52,953 bases of DNA from assembly GCF_900086655.1 (NCBI RefSeq), contig NZ_LT575476.1:4521204-4574156 (forward strand), given 5' to 3'. This document shows positions 15,402 through 23,835 of this stretch, one piece after another. The translations under genes and the position numbers were made by a program. Under the pieces are notes generated by a model that worked only from the letters and a program-made list of their open reading frames with translations, ran no database searches and was not told where the DNA came from. This DNA is from Paenibacillus tuaregi (GTDB lineage: Bacteria > Bacillota > Bacilli > Paenibacillales > Paenibacillaceae). Position 1 is the stretch's first letter, and each line of letters opens with the position of its first letter.

Positions 15402-16859
15402 ATGACCAAAATCTCTATCCGTAATGCAATCATCACATCAACTCTTGCTGTATCCCTACTGCTGACCCCGTCTGCTGCAATGGCCGCTGACAGTCAACAA
15501 ACCACTGGTGAGCAAACGTCGCAGACCTCGGATCTGCAGCTGATTCAGGAGGTGCTGGATTACATTAACCAATACAATGTCTCCGGCGTCACGAAGGAGC
15601 AGCTCATCCGGGGTGCCATTGAAGGCATGGTCTATGAACTGGATGATCCCTATTCGGAGTATTTCACCGCTGAAGATCTGAAGCAGTTCCAAGACTCCAT
15701 CAATCAGGACTATGTAGGAATTGGTGTTACTTTATATGTGGAGAACAACAAACTGATGGTAGACAGTGTGATTCCCGGCTCTCCAGCTGAGACTAGCGGA
15801 ATTAAAGCAGGGGACATCATTACACGCATCAATGGACAGCCCGTCAAAGGTTCGGACTCTGCAGCTGATTTAGCGGGGGATGCAAATAGCAAGGTTACGG
15901 TCACTGTGCAGCGCGCAGGCAAAAGCTTAACTTTCACCATTACCCGGGCGGAAGTGTACATACCTTCGGTGGAGGCTTCCATCAGCAGCAGCAAAATTGG
16001 CTACATTAAACTCTCCAGCTTCTCGGAGACAGCCGATGAAGAATTTAGCGCAGCCATGAGCAAGCTTAAGGGCGCAGGGATGAAGTCGCTGGTACTTGAT
16101 TTGCGCAACGACGGAGGCGGTTATATCGAGACCGCAACCAATATCGCCAAGCAATTGATGGATAAGGGCATTCTCATGTATACCCAGGATCAGAGCGGCC
16201 AATTGGTCCCTCAGACCGTTACAGGCGGGGAGAAAATCGGGGTGCCTATCATCGTTCTAACTAACGAGAACAGTGCCAGCGCCTCCGAGATTCTGACAGG
16301 TGCGCTTCATGACAATCGTCTCGCAACGACAGTGGGTACCACTACCTTCGGGAAAGCGCGCATTCAGAATGTGATTCCCTTGTCTAATGGGGATGCGCTT
16401 AAGCTGACAACCCAGAAGTATCTGACGCCGAACAAGCTGGATTTTAACAAAATCGGGCTTAAGCCGGATTTTGAAGTCCGGGGCAGCACGGCACAGCTGG
16501 TCACCGCTTTCTCCCTTGCGGGAATGAAGAGCATGAAGATCACGGGCGACAACCATTCCCTGACTCTTAACGGCCAGCGCTTTGACGGCGTACTGGGCAG
16601 TATTAAGAAAGGAAACTCCATCTATGTGCCTTCCCGGGTATTCGCTGCCATGCTTCAAAGCGAAGTAAGCTGGAATGCCAAGGAGAAGAAGATTATCATT
16701 ACGGGTGCCGGCGGACGCCAGAGCAGCTTCACCGTAAGCTCAGGACAAGTAGTGTTCCAGAATGGGGATAGCTATATCGAAATCCATCAGTTTGTGAAGA
16801 AGTATCCGGCCCTGAAATGGAGTTACGTCCAGAACAAGCTCACGCTTAGTGTGCAGTAA
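15402..16859 (+). CDS. S41 (C-terminal processing) peptidase with C-terminal stalk domain
   Basis: 485 residues. Signal peptide 1-29, a helical pro-region, a PDZ domain (about 105-190, YVGIGVTLYV to GQPVKGSD), then the S41 protease core. The catalytic Ser lies in NENSASASEI (288-297) and Lys318 in TTFGKARIQ, as in CtpA/CtpB. The C terminus (about 385-485) is another copper-amine-oxidase-like stalk (SIYVPSRVFAAML, VSWNAKEKKIIITG). It would cut exported proteins near their C termini outside the membrane. Three nt separate it from the upstream stalk protein, so the two are co-expressed and may share a partner through their stalk domains. Confidence 0.93.
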   Translation: MTKISIRNAIITSTLAVSLLLTPSAAMAADSQQTTGEQTSQTSDLQLIQEVLDYINQYNVSGVTKEQLIRGAIEGMVYELDDPYSEYFTAEDLKQFQDSINQDYVGIGVTLYVENNKLMVDSVIPGSPAETSGIKAGDIITRINGQPVKGSDSAADLAGDANSKVTVTVQRAGKSLTFTITRAEVYIPSVEASISSSKIGYIKLSSFSETADEEFSAAMSKLKGAGMKSLVLDLRNDGGGYIETATNIAKQLMDKGILMYTQDQSGQLVPQTVTGGEKIGVPIIVLTNENSASASEILTGALHDNRLATTVGTTTFGKARIQNVIPLSNGDALKLTTQKYLTPNKLDFNKIGLKPDFEVRGSTAQLVTAFSLAGMKSMKITGDNHSLTLNGQRFDGVLGSIKKGNSIYVPSRVFAAMLQSEVSWNAKEKKIIITGAGGRQSSFTVSSGQVVFQNGDSYIEIHQFVKKYPALKWSYVQNKLTLSVQ

Positions 16860-16943
16860 AATAAAATCAAAGTGCTGTATTAAATAAGGAAACGGTGAGC
16901 CTTCAATGATCGGCATTTCCCCCGTAACTCTGCCAAAACAAAA

Positions 16944-16991
16944 AAAGTCCCTGATACGAATGGAGAAAACTCCATTCATATCAGGGACTTT
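16944..16991. terminator. Bidirectional terminator between S41 protease and yutD
   Basis: A 22-bp stem with one mismatch (16944-16965 with 16970-16991, loop AAAA). Leftward it is followed by TTTTTTTG and rightward by TTTCATG. It serves both convergent genes, better for yutD. Confidence 0.88.
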
Positions 16992-17045
16992 CATGTTACC
17001 CATCATGCACCGTAGGCCAGGGCAGACGGCTTACCTTGGAATTAC

Positions 17046-17558
17046 TTACCCCTCCCGGGTTGTTGCCTGACCCGCAGAGGCAGTCTTGGGCTGCTCAGAC
17101 GACAGCGGCTGCTTCCCTTGAGCTGACCCTTCAACCCCAACCGTGGCAGTTGCCTGCTTGGACTGGAGTGCAGGGCTTAGCTTGTCCTTGGTCTCTTTGG
17201 TCTCTTTGGTCTCCTTGGGCTCTTTAGTCTCTTTAAGCTCTTTGGCATCCACGGATTCCTTGGCTCCTTCAGGTTCGCGGGCAACATCCTTCACCCTTTG
17301 AAGAACAAAGTAAGGACAGCCAAAATTGCAGTACTCATTAATATAGTCCATGATTCCAGAAATGGAGGAATCCTTGCTCACCTTAGGGTGATTATCGCGG
17401 TAAAACCCCTTGAGGCGAAGCTGGTTGTAACCCCAATCACCAATCACGTAATCATACCGCTCAAGCACATCGCTGTATCTCTGTTTAAAAGCTTCCGGAT
17501 CCCAGCCATTCCGGTTCTCCTGAATCAATTCATAGCTTTTGCCGTTCACCTGGATCAC
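17046..17558 (-). CDS. yutD: YutD family protein with low-complexity tail
   Basis: 170 residues, GTG start at 17558 after AAGGGGG. The first 90 residues are the conserved YutD/DUF1027 body: SYELIQENRNGWDPEAF, RYDYVIGDWGYNQLRLKGF and the INEYCNFGCPYFVLQR motif with two Cys. The function is unknown. The last 75 residues are a Lys/Glu/Thr repeat (KETKEPKETKETKETK) and a Gln/Ser/Ala-rich tail not needed by the family and probably disordered. It is 23 nt downstream of lipA in the same direction, the pairing also seen in Bacillus. Confidence 0.93.
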   Translation of the reverse strand: MIQVNGKSYELIQENRNGWDPEAFKQRYSDVLERYDYVIGDWGYNQLRLKGFYRDNHPKVSKDSSISGIMDYINEYCNFGCPYFVLQRVKDVAREPEGAKESVDAKELKETKEPKETKETKETKDKLSPALQSKQATATVGVEGSAQGKQPLSSEQPKTASAGQATTREG

Positions 17559-17581
17559 AACAACGTTCCCCCTTACTTCAC

Positions 17582-18481
17582 TTAAGCTGGCGTATGAACG
17601 CCTTCCTTCGAGCTCTTGGCTGATTTCACCTGCTCGTGTGCATGATAGGAACTGCGGACAAGCGGACCGGATTCTACATGGCTGAAACCGCGCTTCAGTC
17701 CCTCTTCCTTCAGCTTAACGAACTCTTCAGGACGGTAATATTTCTCCACGTCCAGATGCTTCGGAGACGGCTGCAAGTACTGGCCAATGGTCAGGATATC
17801 TACATCCACTGCGCGCAGATCGTCCATCGCCTGCAGAATTTCATCCCACTCTTCTCCCACGCCAAGCATAATGCTTGACTTGGTTGGAATGTCCGGCTGC
17901 ATTTCCTTGGCTTTCTTCAGCAGCTCCAGGGAGCGGCTGTATTTGGCCTTGGCGCGAACCCGGTCGGACAGGCGTTCTACCGTCTCGATATTGTGATTTA
18001 GAATGTCTGGCTTCGCATCCATAACAATCTTAAGTGACTCCGTATCTCCCAGAAAGTCTGGAATCAGCACTTCAACACTGCACAGAGGAAGACGCCGGCG
18101 GATGGCATGTATGGAGCCCGCAAAGATCTGTGCCCCCCCGTCCTTCAGATCATCCCGGGCAACACTGGTGATGACACAGTGCTTCAGGTTCATATTCTCG
18201 GCCGCTTCAGCTACACGTTCTGGTTCTTGAAGATCAAGCTCGGTTGGCATTCCGGTATTCACCGCGCAGAAGCGGCAGGCACGTGTGCAGATATCTCCCA
18301 GAATCATGAATGTAGCGGTCCGGTTGGCCCAACATTCATATATATTTGGACAGCGAGCTTCCTCGCAAACAGTATGCAGTGTTTTGGAGCGCATCATATT
18401 CTTGATGTCCTGATAATTCTCTCCGGTAGTCAGCTTAATCCGAATCCAGTCGGGTTTTGGCTCTTTCACTTTTTTAGACAA
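17582..18481 (-). CDS. lipA: Lipoyl synthase
   Basis: A radical-SAM enzyme that inserts two sulfurs into octanoyl groups on E2/GcvH proteins. The frame is open to ATG 18598, but that start has no SD. TTG 18481 lies 9 nt after AGAAGGAAGG and gives 299 residues, matching the usual size. In that numbering the auxiliary cluster Cys are 39, 44 and 50 ([12 protein letters not shown]), the SAM cluster Cys are 65, 69 and 72 (CTRACRFC), and the C-terminal RSSYHA motif gives the Ser ligand. Operon with yutD; divergent from lytH. Confidence 0.96.
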   Translation of the reverse strand: MSKKVKEPKPDWIRIKLTTGENYQDIKNMMRSKTLHTVCEEARCPNIYECWANRTATFMILGDICTRACRFCAVNTGMPTELDLQEPERVAEAAENMNLKHCVITSVARDDLKDGGAQIFAGSIHAIRRRLPLCSVEVLIPDFLGDTESLKIVMDAKPDILNHNIETVERLSDRVRAKAKYSRSLELLKKAKEMQPDIPTKSSIMLGVGEEWDEILQAMDDLRAVDVDILTIGQYLQPSPKHLDVEKYYRPEEFVKLKEEGLKRGFSHVESGPLVRSSYHAHEQVKSAKSSKEGVHTPA

Positions 18482-18742
18482 CGGGTCTGACCTTCCTTCT
18501 CTGATAGAATAAGCACTAGACAATTGAACAGGAAGATACATCATCTCGTTCCCAGGCTCATAATAATACGGCCTTTCAAGTATGTATTCTCCGTTCATTC
18601 GTGTTTACTGCCCATTATTATACCATGAATGGAATTGAAATACTTCATTCACACCCGCAGAATAAAATCCCTTTCCTTGCTCCATATTATAGAATCATAA
18701 CTTGCCTAATAAACAAGCTTTAGAGGGAGAGGAGGACAACAA

Positions 18743-19807
18743 ATGCATAACAGGGACTCACTGCTAGGCAAAATCGTTAGCATTCTGCTTGGCCTGTTGG
18801 TTATTACTACGGTCTGGAACGCAAGGACTCCAATCGCCTCGGCCACCAATGCCATGCGGCCTCAGGAAGAAACCAAACAGGACCCTTTTCTGGCCAGACG
18901 CCATCTCTATGAAGAAATCGGCGCACTTGTCCACATTCCCTGGTACCGGCTCGCAGCCGTAGACCAGTATGAGCGTACAATGACGCCCAGCTCCAAGCTG
19001 GCTAAGCCCGACGGGCGGTTAACCCGGTTATCCATCATTCCTCCCGTTTGGTCAGGATGGCTGAATCCCGAGCCTGAAGATACCAACCCTGTATCCATCT
19101 CCCTATTTGCTGGAATCGGTAAGGATGCTAACGGTGACGGTGTCGCTGATCCCACTGACGACAGGGACGCTTTATATACAATTGGGCGTTATATCGCAGG
19201 ATTCGGATATTCGGAGGATGACTTCCAAATCGCCCTCTGGAAGTATTACCAGAATGAACGGGCAATTCATCGGATCAGCCAGTTCGCCAAGATCTATGAG
19301 GTTTTTAACCGCCTGGATCTGTTCGACAACGCATTTCCGCTCCCGATCTCTAATCTGTACAGCTACAAGGATACCTGGGGCAGTTCCAGAAGCTGGGGAG
19401 GATTCCGTATTCACGAGGGAAACGACCTGTTCGCTCCCTATGGGGTACCCGTGCGGAGTGTATGTTATGGGATTGTTGAGACCAAGGGATGGAATCCTTT
19501 CGGAGGCTGGCGGATCGGAATCCGGGATTTGGGCAACCGGTATCACTACTATGCGCACTTAAGCGGATATGCCAAAGACATTAACGTTGGCGATATGATG
19601 ACCCCCGGAAAGGTTATCGGATGGGTGGGAAGCAGCGGCTACGGTCCGCCCGGAACCCAGGGGAAATTTCCTCCTCACCTCCATTACGGCATTTACAGGG
19701 ATAACGGAAGAAGCGAGTGGGCCTTCGACCCCTACCCTCTTTTAAAGCGTTGGGAATCAAGTGAGAAGGCACAGCTTCATAAGCCCAAGAAGACGCCCTC
19801 AGAATAA
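18743..19807 (+). CDS. lytH: M23 peptidase LytH-like (spore cortex endopeptidase)
   Basis: 354 residues, ATG after GAGGAGG. An N-terminal membrane anchor or signal (about 9-26), a 200-residue family-specific region, then a LytM/M23 domain. The zinc ligands are visible: His224 and Asp228 in HEGNDLFA, His314 in PHLHYG, with His272 and His312 as catalytic histidines. The domain closely follows Bacillus LytH (L-Ala-D-Glu endopeptidase that trims cortex peptides), and the lipA/yutD-lytH-yunB gene order is the same. An EF-hand-like stretch (DANGDGVADPTDD, 128-140) precedes the catalytic domain. Confidence 0.9.
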   Translation: MHNRDSLLGKIVSILLGLLVITTVWNARTPIASATNAMRPQEETKQDPFLARRHLYEEIGALVHIPWYRLAAVDQYERTMTPSSKLAKPDGRLTRLSIIPPVWSGWLNPEPEDTNPVSISLFAGIGKDANGDGVADPTDDRDALYTIGRYIAGFGYSEDDFQIALWKYYQNERAIHRISQFAKIYEVFNRLDLFDNAFPLPISNLYSYKDTWGSSRSWGGFRIHEGNDLFAPYGVPVRSVCYGIVETKGWNPFGGWRIGIRDLGNRYHYYAHLSGYAKDINVGDMMTPGKVIGWVGSSGYGPPGTQGKFPPHLHYGIYRDNGRSEWAFDPYPLLKRWESSEKAQLHKPKKTPSE

Positions 19808-19824
19808 GGGCGTCTTCTTCTCTT
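19787..19824 (+). terminator. Terminator overlapping the lytH stop codon
   Basis: AAGAAGACGCCCT (19787-19799) and AGGGCGTCTTCTT (19807-19819) form a perfect 13-bp stem, then CTCTTTATT. The last lytH codons form the left arm and the TAA stop falls in the loop edge, so translation would interfere with hairpin formation. Confidence 0.8.
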
Positions 19825-19841
19825 TATTGGGAAACACTAAA

Positions 19842-20591
19842 TTAAGACGCCGGCTTTCCTTCTTGTGAAGGATGTGTGGGCAGGGTGATATTGGGCGCAT
19901 TCGGGCTGTTCTCCCCTACCGGATTGCCGTTATTGTCATAGTAGTAGGTTGGGACATCCCCCACCACAAGAAGATAAGATACCGGAATTTCCGTCTCAAC
20001 CGACTGGGGTACCATATCGAATGGAACTACCACTGCAACCTCTGTCTTGACCCGTAAGTAGACCTCCACAAGAATCATATTGATTCCCGCATCCTGTCTG
20101 CGGGTGTTGAGGTCCACCTTCACTTCGCTTTTGGGCTCAAGCCGAAAAGGAATTCTAGGGCCAAAGGAAGCCAGAATCGGACTTCCGAGGGCCTGCCCCA
20201 GCGGGATATTCTCAGATAACTTGGAAATCCGGTCCAGCGTTGATTGGACCGTATGGATAGTGTCTGAAGTGATCTTCATATGCGCAGAGTAGTTAATGAC
20301 GAATCCCTTGATTTTCCCGGTCTCATCCGTCTTCCATTCAATCAAATCATCAAACTGCTTCTGATCCTTAACCTGTGCTGTAATGGCCTCATTGATCGAT
20401 TCCGTTGCAATTTGCTTGACCCGGATCTTGGCCAGGTTGCTGATCGGATCTCTCATCTGCCTTTCGACATACAGGAAAAACTGTACAAGACATACACCGG
20501 CTATGATGACCCCGAACAGCCAAATTCTCCGTCTGCCTACCTTCTTTCGCTGCCGCCGGCTGTGCCATCTCCTTCTTCTCCACACTCCCAT
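19842..20591 (-). CDS. yunB: Sporulation protein YunB
   Basis: 249 residues, ATG after AGGGGGGC. A very basic N terminus (RRRRWHSRRQRKKVGRRR), one membrane helix (about 24-41), then an extracytoplasmic domain with the YunB core (AKIRVKQIATESINEAI, PLGQALGSPILASFGP, NMILVEVYLRVKTEV). YunB is a sigma-E-dependent protein needed for proper spore formation; its activity is unknown. It is convergent with lytH as in Bacillus. The last 25 residues are a Pro/Asn-rich tail. Confidence 0.94.
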   Translation of the reverse strand: MGVWRRRRWHSRRQRKKVGRRRIWLFGVIIAGVCLVQFFLYVERQMRDPISNLAKIRVKQIATESINEAITAQVKDQKQFDDLIEWKTDETGKIKGFVINYSAHMKITSDTIHTVQSTLDRISKLSENIPLGQALGSPILASFGPRIPFRLEPKSEVKVDLNTRRQDAGINMILVEVYLRVKTEVAVVVPFDMVPQSVETEIPVSYLLVVGDVPTYYYDNNGNPVGENSPNAPNITLPTHPSQEGKPAS

Positions 20592-20698
20592 GCCCCCCTG
20601 CTGCAGTCCAGGTTTCTATATAACAGGGTATGCATGTCAGCATGGAAAAAGAAGACCAAGTCCATCTTCAGAAATCAGAATGGACTGGTCAATAAATT

Positions 20699-21577
20699 TT
20701 ACTTGCTTCGCTTCAGATCATTCATAATTTGCCGTCCTGTTGGAGTCTGAGCCAGTCCGCCGCCTGCGGTCTCACGATGCTTCTCAGGCATCGCCGAGCC
20801 CACCTCCAGCATGACTTGTATCACCTCATCGGAAGGAATCACACTGCGGACCCCGGCAAGAGCCATATCTGCCGCGGCAAGTGCAGTAACTGCACCGAAT
20901 CCGTTGCGGACGATACAAGGAATTTCCACCAGTCCTCCAACCGGGTCACAGATAAGCCCCAGCGTATTCTTCAGAGCCAGTCCCACGGCGTGCACTACCT
21001 GCGCCGGAGTACCACCCCTAAGCTCTGTCAGCGCGGCCGCAGCCATACCGATTGCCGATCCTACCTCAGCCTGGCAGCCGCCTTCAGCTCCCGACACGAA
21101 AGAATTGTTCGCAATCACGTAACCGATTGCTCCTGCGGTGAACAGACCATACACCATCTTCTGGTCATCCCAGCCGAATCTCTCCTGGCAGCTGATGAAC
21201 ACTCCCGGAATAATTCCACATGAACCGGCCGTTGGTGTGGCAATAATCCTCCCCATCGAAGCATTAACCTCAGATACGGCCAGGGCATAAGCCATCGCCT
21301 CCGAAGCGGCTCCGCCCAGACAGGGCTCATCTGATTCACTGTATGACTTCACTCTTTGGGCATCCAAGCCCGTGAGACCACTTGGTGAAGTCGTATTGTC
21401 TGTTAACCCCCGCCTTACCGCGTCTTTCATGACCTCGTAATAGTCTGCCATTTTGGCAAATTCAAGTTCCTTCGGCCTTCCCGATTCAGCGCTCTGTTCC
21501 TCCAGCATCAAAGATCCAATACCGATGCCCCGTTCCTCGGCTAACTTGGCAAGTTCTCCTAATGTCTGAAAATTCAT
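20699..21577 (-). CDS. sdaAA: L-serine ammonia-lyase, iron-sulfur-dependent, alpha subunit
   Basis: 292 residues, usual length. It carries the Cys residues for the [4Fe-4S] cluster of this dehydratase (in GSCGIIPGVF and CDPVGGLVEIPC), plus AEVGSAIGMAAAALTELRGG. With the beta subunit it deaminates serine to pyruvate and ammonia. It lies 23 nt after sdaAB in the same operon. The C terminus ends GGGLAQTPTGRQIMNDL, typical of the family. Confidence 0.96.
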   Translation of the reverse strand: MNFQTLGELAKLAEERGIGIGSLMLEEQSAESGRPKELEFAKMADYYEVMKDAVRRGLTDNTTSPSGLTGLDAQRVKSYSESDEPCLGGAASEAMAYALAVSEVNASMGRIIATPTAGSCGIIPGVFISCQERFGWDDQKMVYGLFTAGAIGYVIANNSFVSGAEGGCQAEVGSAIGMAAAALTELRGGTPAQVVHAVGLALKNTLGLICDPVGGLVEIPCIVRNGFGAVTALAAADMALAGVRSVIPSDEVIQVMLEVGSAMPEKHRETAGGGLAQTPTGRQIMNDLKRSK

Positions 21578-21600
21578 GATTGATTTCGCTCCCCTTTATG

Positions 21601-22281
21601 TTATGGCCCCGCGTCCAGGTTAATTTCGGTCACTGCGTGAACAGCAGGCAGATCTCCCAGGTCATGAAGAAGCAGGTGCTCGGCAGCAGCATCCAGCTCT
21701 AGAACGGTCAATGCCTCCCCGCTTCGCTGCTTGCGGTCAAGCGACATATGGCCAATGTTTACCTCCCACTTTCGAATCACTTCAGTTACATTCGCAAGCA
21801 CGCCTAGCCAATCCATGTGGCGTATTAGTATGGTGGGATAGGTGCCGGTCAGCTTGACGCTGAAACCGTCAATATCCACAATCTCAATATTCCCGCCGCC
21901 AATAGAAACTCCTATTAGCGTTAACTTCTCTTCAGGCTCGTCCCCGTAAAGCCGCAGCTTGACGGTATTAGGATGAGGGAATAGTCCCGTCCCTGAACGA
22001 AAAGTTACCTCCATCCCGACTTCTGCAGCAAGGCTGAGGGATTGCGGGAGCCTTTGGTCATCCGTCGTGAAATCAAGCAGGCCACCAATAATCGCCCTAT
22101 CGGTTCCATGCCCCTGATAGGTTGCCGCAAATGAACCGTAAAACGTGACTTCAACCGACTTAGGCATACGCCCGAACAGCTGCCTGCCGACTCTTCCGAT
22201 TCTGGCCGCCCCAGCCGTATGCGAGCTGGAGGGACCGACCATTGCGGGACCAATGATTGAGAATACATCTTTAAAACGCAT
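21601..22281 (-). CDS. sdaAB: L-serine ammonia-lyase, iron-sulfur-dependent, beta subunit
   Basis: 226 residues, ATG after GGGGGC. The N-terminal GPSSSHTAGAARIGR motif is the substrate-binding signature of the serine dehydratase beta chain. The C-terminal third is an ACT domain (YPTILIRHMDWLGVLANVTEVI), a likely serine-binding regulatory module. First gene of the sdaAB-sdaAA operon. No clear promoter was seen, but a perfect 12-bp palindrome lies about 80 nt upstream. Confidence 0.95.
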   Translation of the reverse strand: MRFKDVFSIIGPAMVGPSSSHTAGAARIGRVGRQLFGRMPKSVEVTFYGSFAATYQGHGTDRAIIGGLLDFTTDDQRLPQSLSLAAEVGMEVTFRSGTGLFPHPNTVKLRLYGDEPEEKLTLIGVSIGGGNIEIVDIDGFSVKLTGTYPTILIRHMDWLGVLANVTEVIRKWEVNIGHMSLDRKQRSGEALTVLELDAAAEHLLLHDLGDLPAVHAVTEINLDAGP

Positions 22282-22605
22282 CTAAAGCAGCCCCCATAGT
22301 ATAAACTTGTTCCTATGATTAAATAGTACTGATAAATCTGGAAAATGCCATAAACTATGTTAACGCGTTAATCCGGCTCAATGTCATGCCCTAATCCCAG
22401 AACAGATCACGGACTGACCAGACCAGCTCAAGCCCAGAGAACAGCTTGGCTGAAGCAATGTGGCTGAGAAATTATTGTTTGCATCTGTAAGCTTGAATAA
22501 CCGCCACATCACTCTTCTGGTCTTCACCGAACCGATCTCAGATCGCCAGGTTCTTCCCCCACCATCCGGATATCACGGCATTTGGCAATGCTGGATGCCT
22601 TTAAA
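22282..22605. other. Intergenic stretch with no convincing gene
   Basis: About 320 nt upstream of sdaAB. It holds a perfect palindrome TTAACGCGTTAA (22360-22371), a possible operator. The part 22380-22600 is less AT-rich than other spacers here and has short open frames on the minus strand without start or SD (one reads KASSIAKCRDIRMVGEEPGDL). It may be a decayed gene or an unrecognised leader RNA. Nothing firmer can be said. Confidence 0.4.
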
Positions 22606-22641
22606 TTAAAAAAGACGATCGGGGCTATATAAGCCCCAATC
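22606..22641 (-). terminator. Terminator overlapping the kbl stop codon
   Basis: GATTGGGGCT/AGCCCCGATC stem (22617-22641) with loop TATAT, then six T leftward. The last codons and the TAG stop of kbl lie inside the stem. Confidence 0.85.
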
Positions 22642-23800
22642 GTTTTCCAGCACGCTCAAGCCGGTCCAGAGCAAAATTCAGATCGTCTTCTGTATGACTT
22701 GCCGTTATAATCAACCGGACTCTGCCTTTGTCCATCGCCACCGTTGGATAGACAATACCTTGGGCAAACAGTCCCTCTTCAAGCAATGCATCAGAGAACT
22801 GCATCGCCGCAGCCGGATTCCCTACGATAATCGGAATAATCGGCGTTTCACTCATTCCCGTGTCGAAGCCCAGGGTGTTCAGCCGGGTTCTGAAATAATC
22901 CGTATTGCTCCATAAGCGCTCCGTCAGCTCCGGACTGCTCTTCAAGACCCGGATAGCAGCAAGACCCATCGCGGCAACAGCCGGGGGCTGTGACGTGCTG
23001 AACAGGAATGAGCGGGCTTTATGGATGAGATAATCCTTGAGCAGCTGTGAGCCTGCCATATATCCTCCCACCGCGCCTATCGCTTTGGATAGAGTGCCTA
23101 CCTGAATATGCACCCGCCCATGCAGATTGAAGTGGTCGGTCGATCCTTTGCCATGGCGGCCCAGCACACCGCTCGCATGGGCATCATCCACGTACACAAT
23201 CGCATCATACCGCTCAGCCAGCTCGACGATTTGCGGCAGCGGCGCAATATCCCCGTCCATGCTGAACACGCCATCCGTCACGACAACCCGGCTGCGGAAA
23301 TTGCCGCTCTCTTTCAGGCATTGCTCCAGCTGGTCCAGATCCTTATGGGCGTACACCTTCCTGTGTGCCTTCGTCAACCGGATCCCGTCAATAATGCTGG
23401 CATGATTCAGCTCGTCACTAATGACGACATCATCCGGTCCTAGAATCGAACCGAGAATACCTTGATTCGTAGTGAACCCCGATTGGAACACCAGGGTCGC
23501 CTCCGTGCCTTTGAATGCGGCAAGCTCCTGCTCCAGCTCATCATGAATCCTCAAAGTGCCGGTTATCGTCCGTACTGAGCCGCTTCCGGCGCCATAAGTC
23601 TCAATCGCTTCAATGGCAGCCTTTTTCAATTCAGGATGATTGGTAAGACCTAGGTAATTGTTCGAGGACATCTGCAGGATTTTCCTGCCATTCAACATCA
23701 TCCAAGGTCCTGATCCGCTATCCCATACGGTTAAGGGGCGATATCTGCCTTCTTTCTTAAGCTGCTCCAGCTCTGGGGATAAATAATCAAAATTTGCCAT
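22625..23800 (-). CDS. kbl: Glycine C-acetyltransferase (2-amino-3-ketobutyrate CoA ligase)
   Basis: 391 residues, a fold-type I PLP enzyme of the alpha-oxoamine synthase family. SSNNYLGLTNHPELK, the DDAHASGVLG motif with His208, and the PLP Lys239 in GTLSKAIGAVGGY are clear. It cleaves 2-amino-3-ketobutyrate with CoA to glycine and acetyl-CoA. The adjacent tdh produces its substrate, which separates it from BioF, a close relative. It follows tdh by 35 nt on the same strand. Confidence 0.93.
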   Translation of the reverse strand: MANFDYLSPELEQLKKEGRYRPLTVWDSGSGPWMMLNGRKILQMSSNNYLGLTNHPELKKAAIEAIETYGAGSGSVRTITGTLRIHDELEQELAAFKGTEATLVFQSGFTTNQGILGSILGPDDVVISDELNHASIIDGIRLTKAHRKVYAHKDLDQLEQCLKESGNFRSRVVVTDGVFSMDGDIAPLPQIVELAERYDAIVYVDDAHASGVLGRHGKGSTDHFNLHGRVHIQVGTLSKAIGAVGGYMAGSQLLKDYLIHKARSFLFSTSQPPAVAAMGLAAIRVLKSSPELTERLWSNTDYFRTRLNTLGFDTGMSETPIIPIIVGNPAAAMQFSDALLEEGLFAQGIVYPTVAMDKGRVRLIITASHTEDDLNFALDRLERAGKRLGLI

Positions 23801-23835
23801 ATACTCATTCCCTCCTGATGGATCTGTGACCCGGA

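Noticed and set aside
18482..18598. 39-residue N-terminal extension of LipA
   Set aside because: The upstream ATG has no ribosome site, while TTG 18481 has AGAAGGAAGG at 9 nt and gives the standard length.
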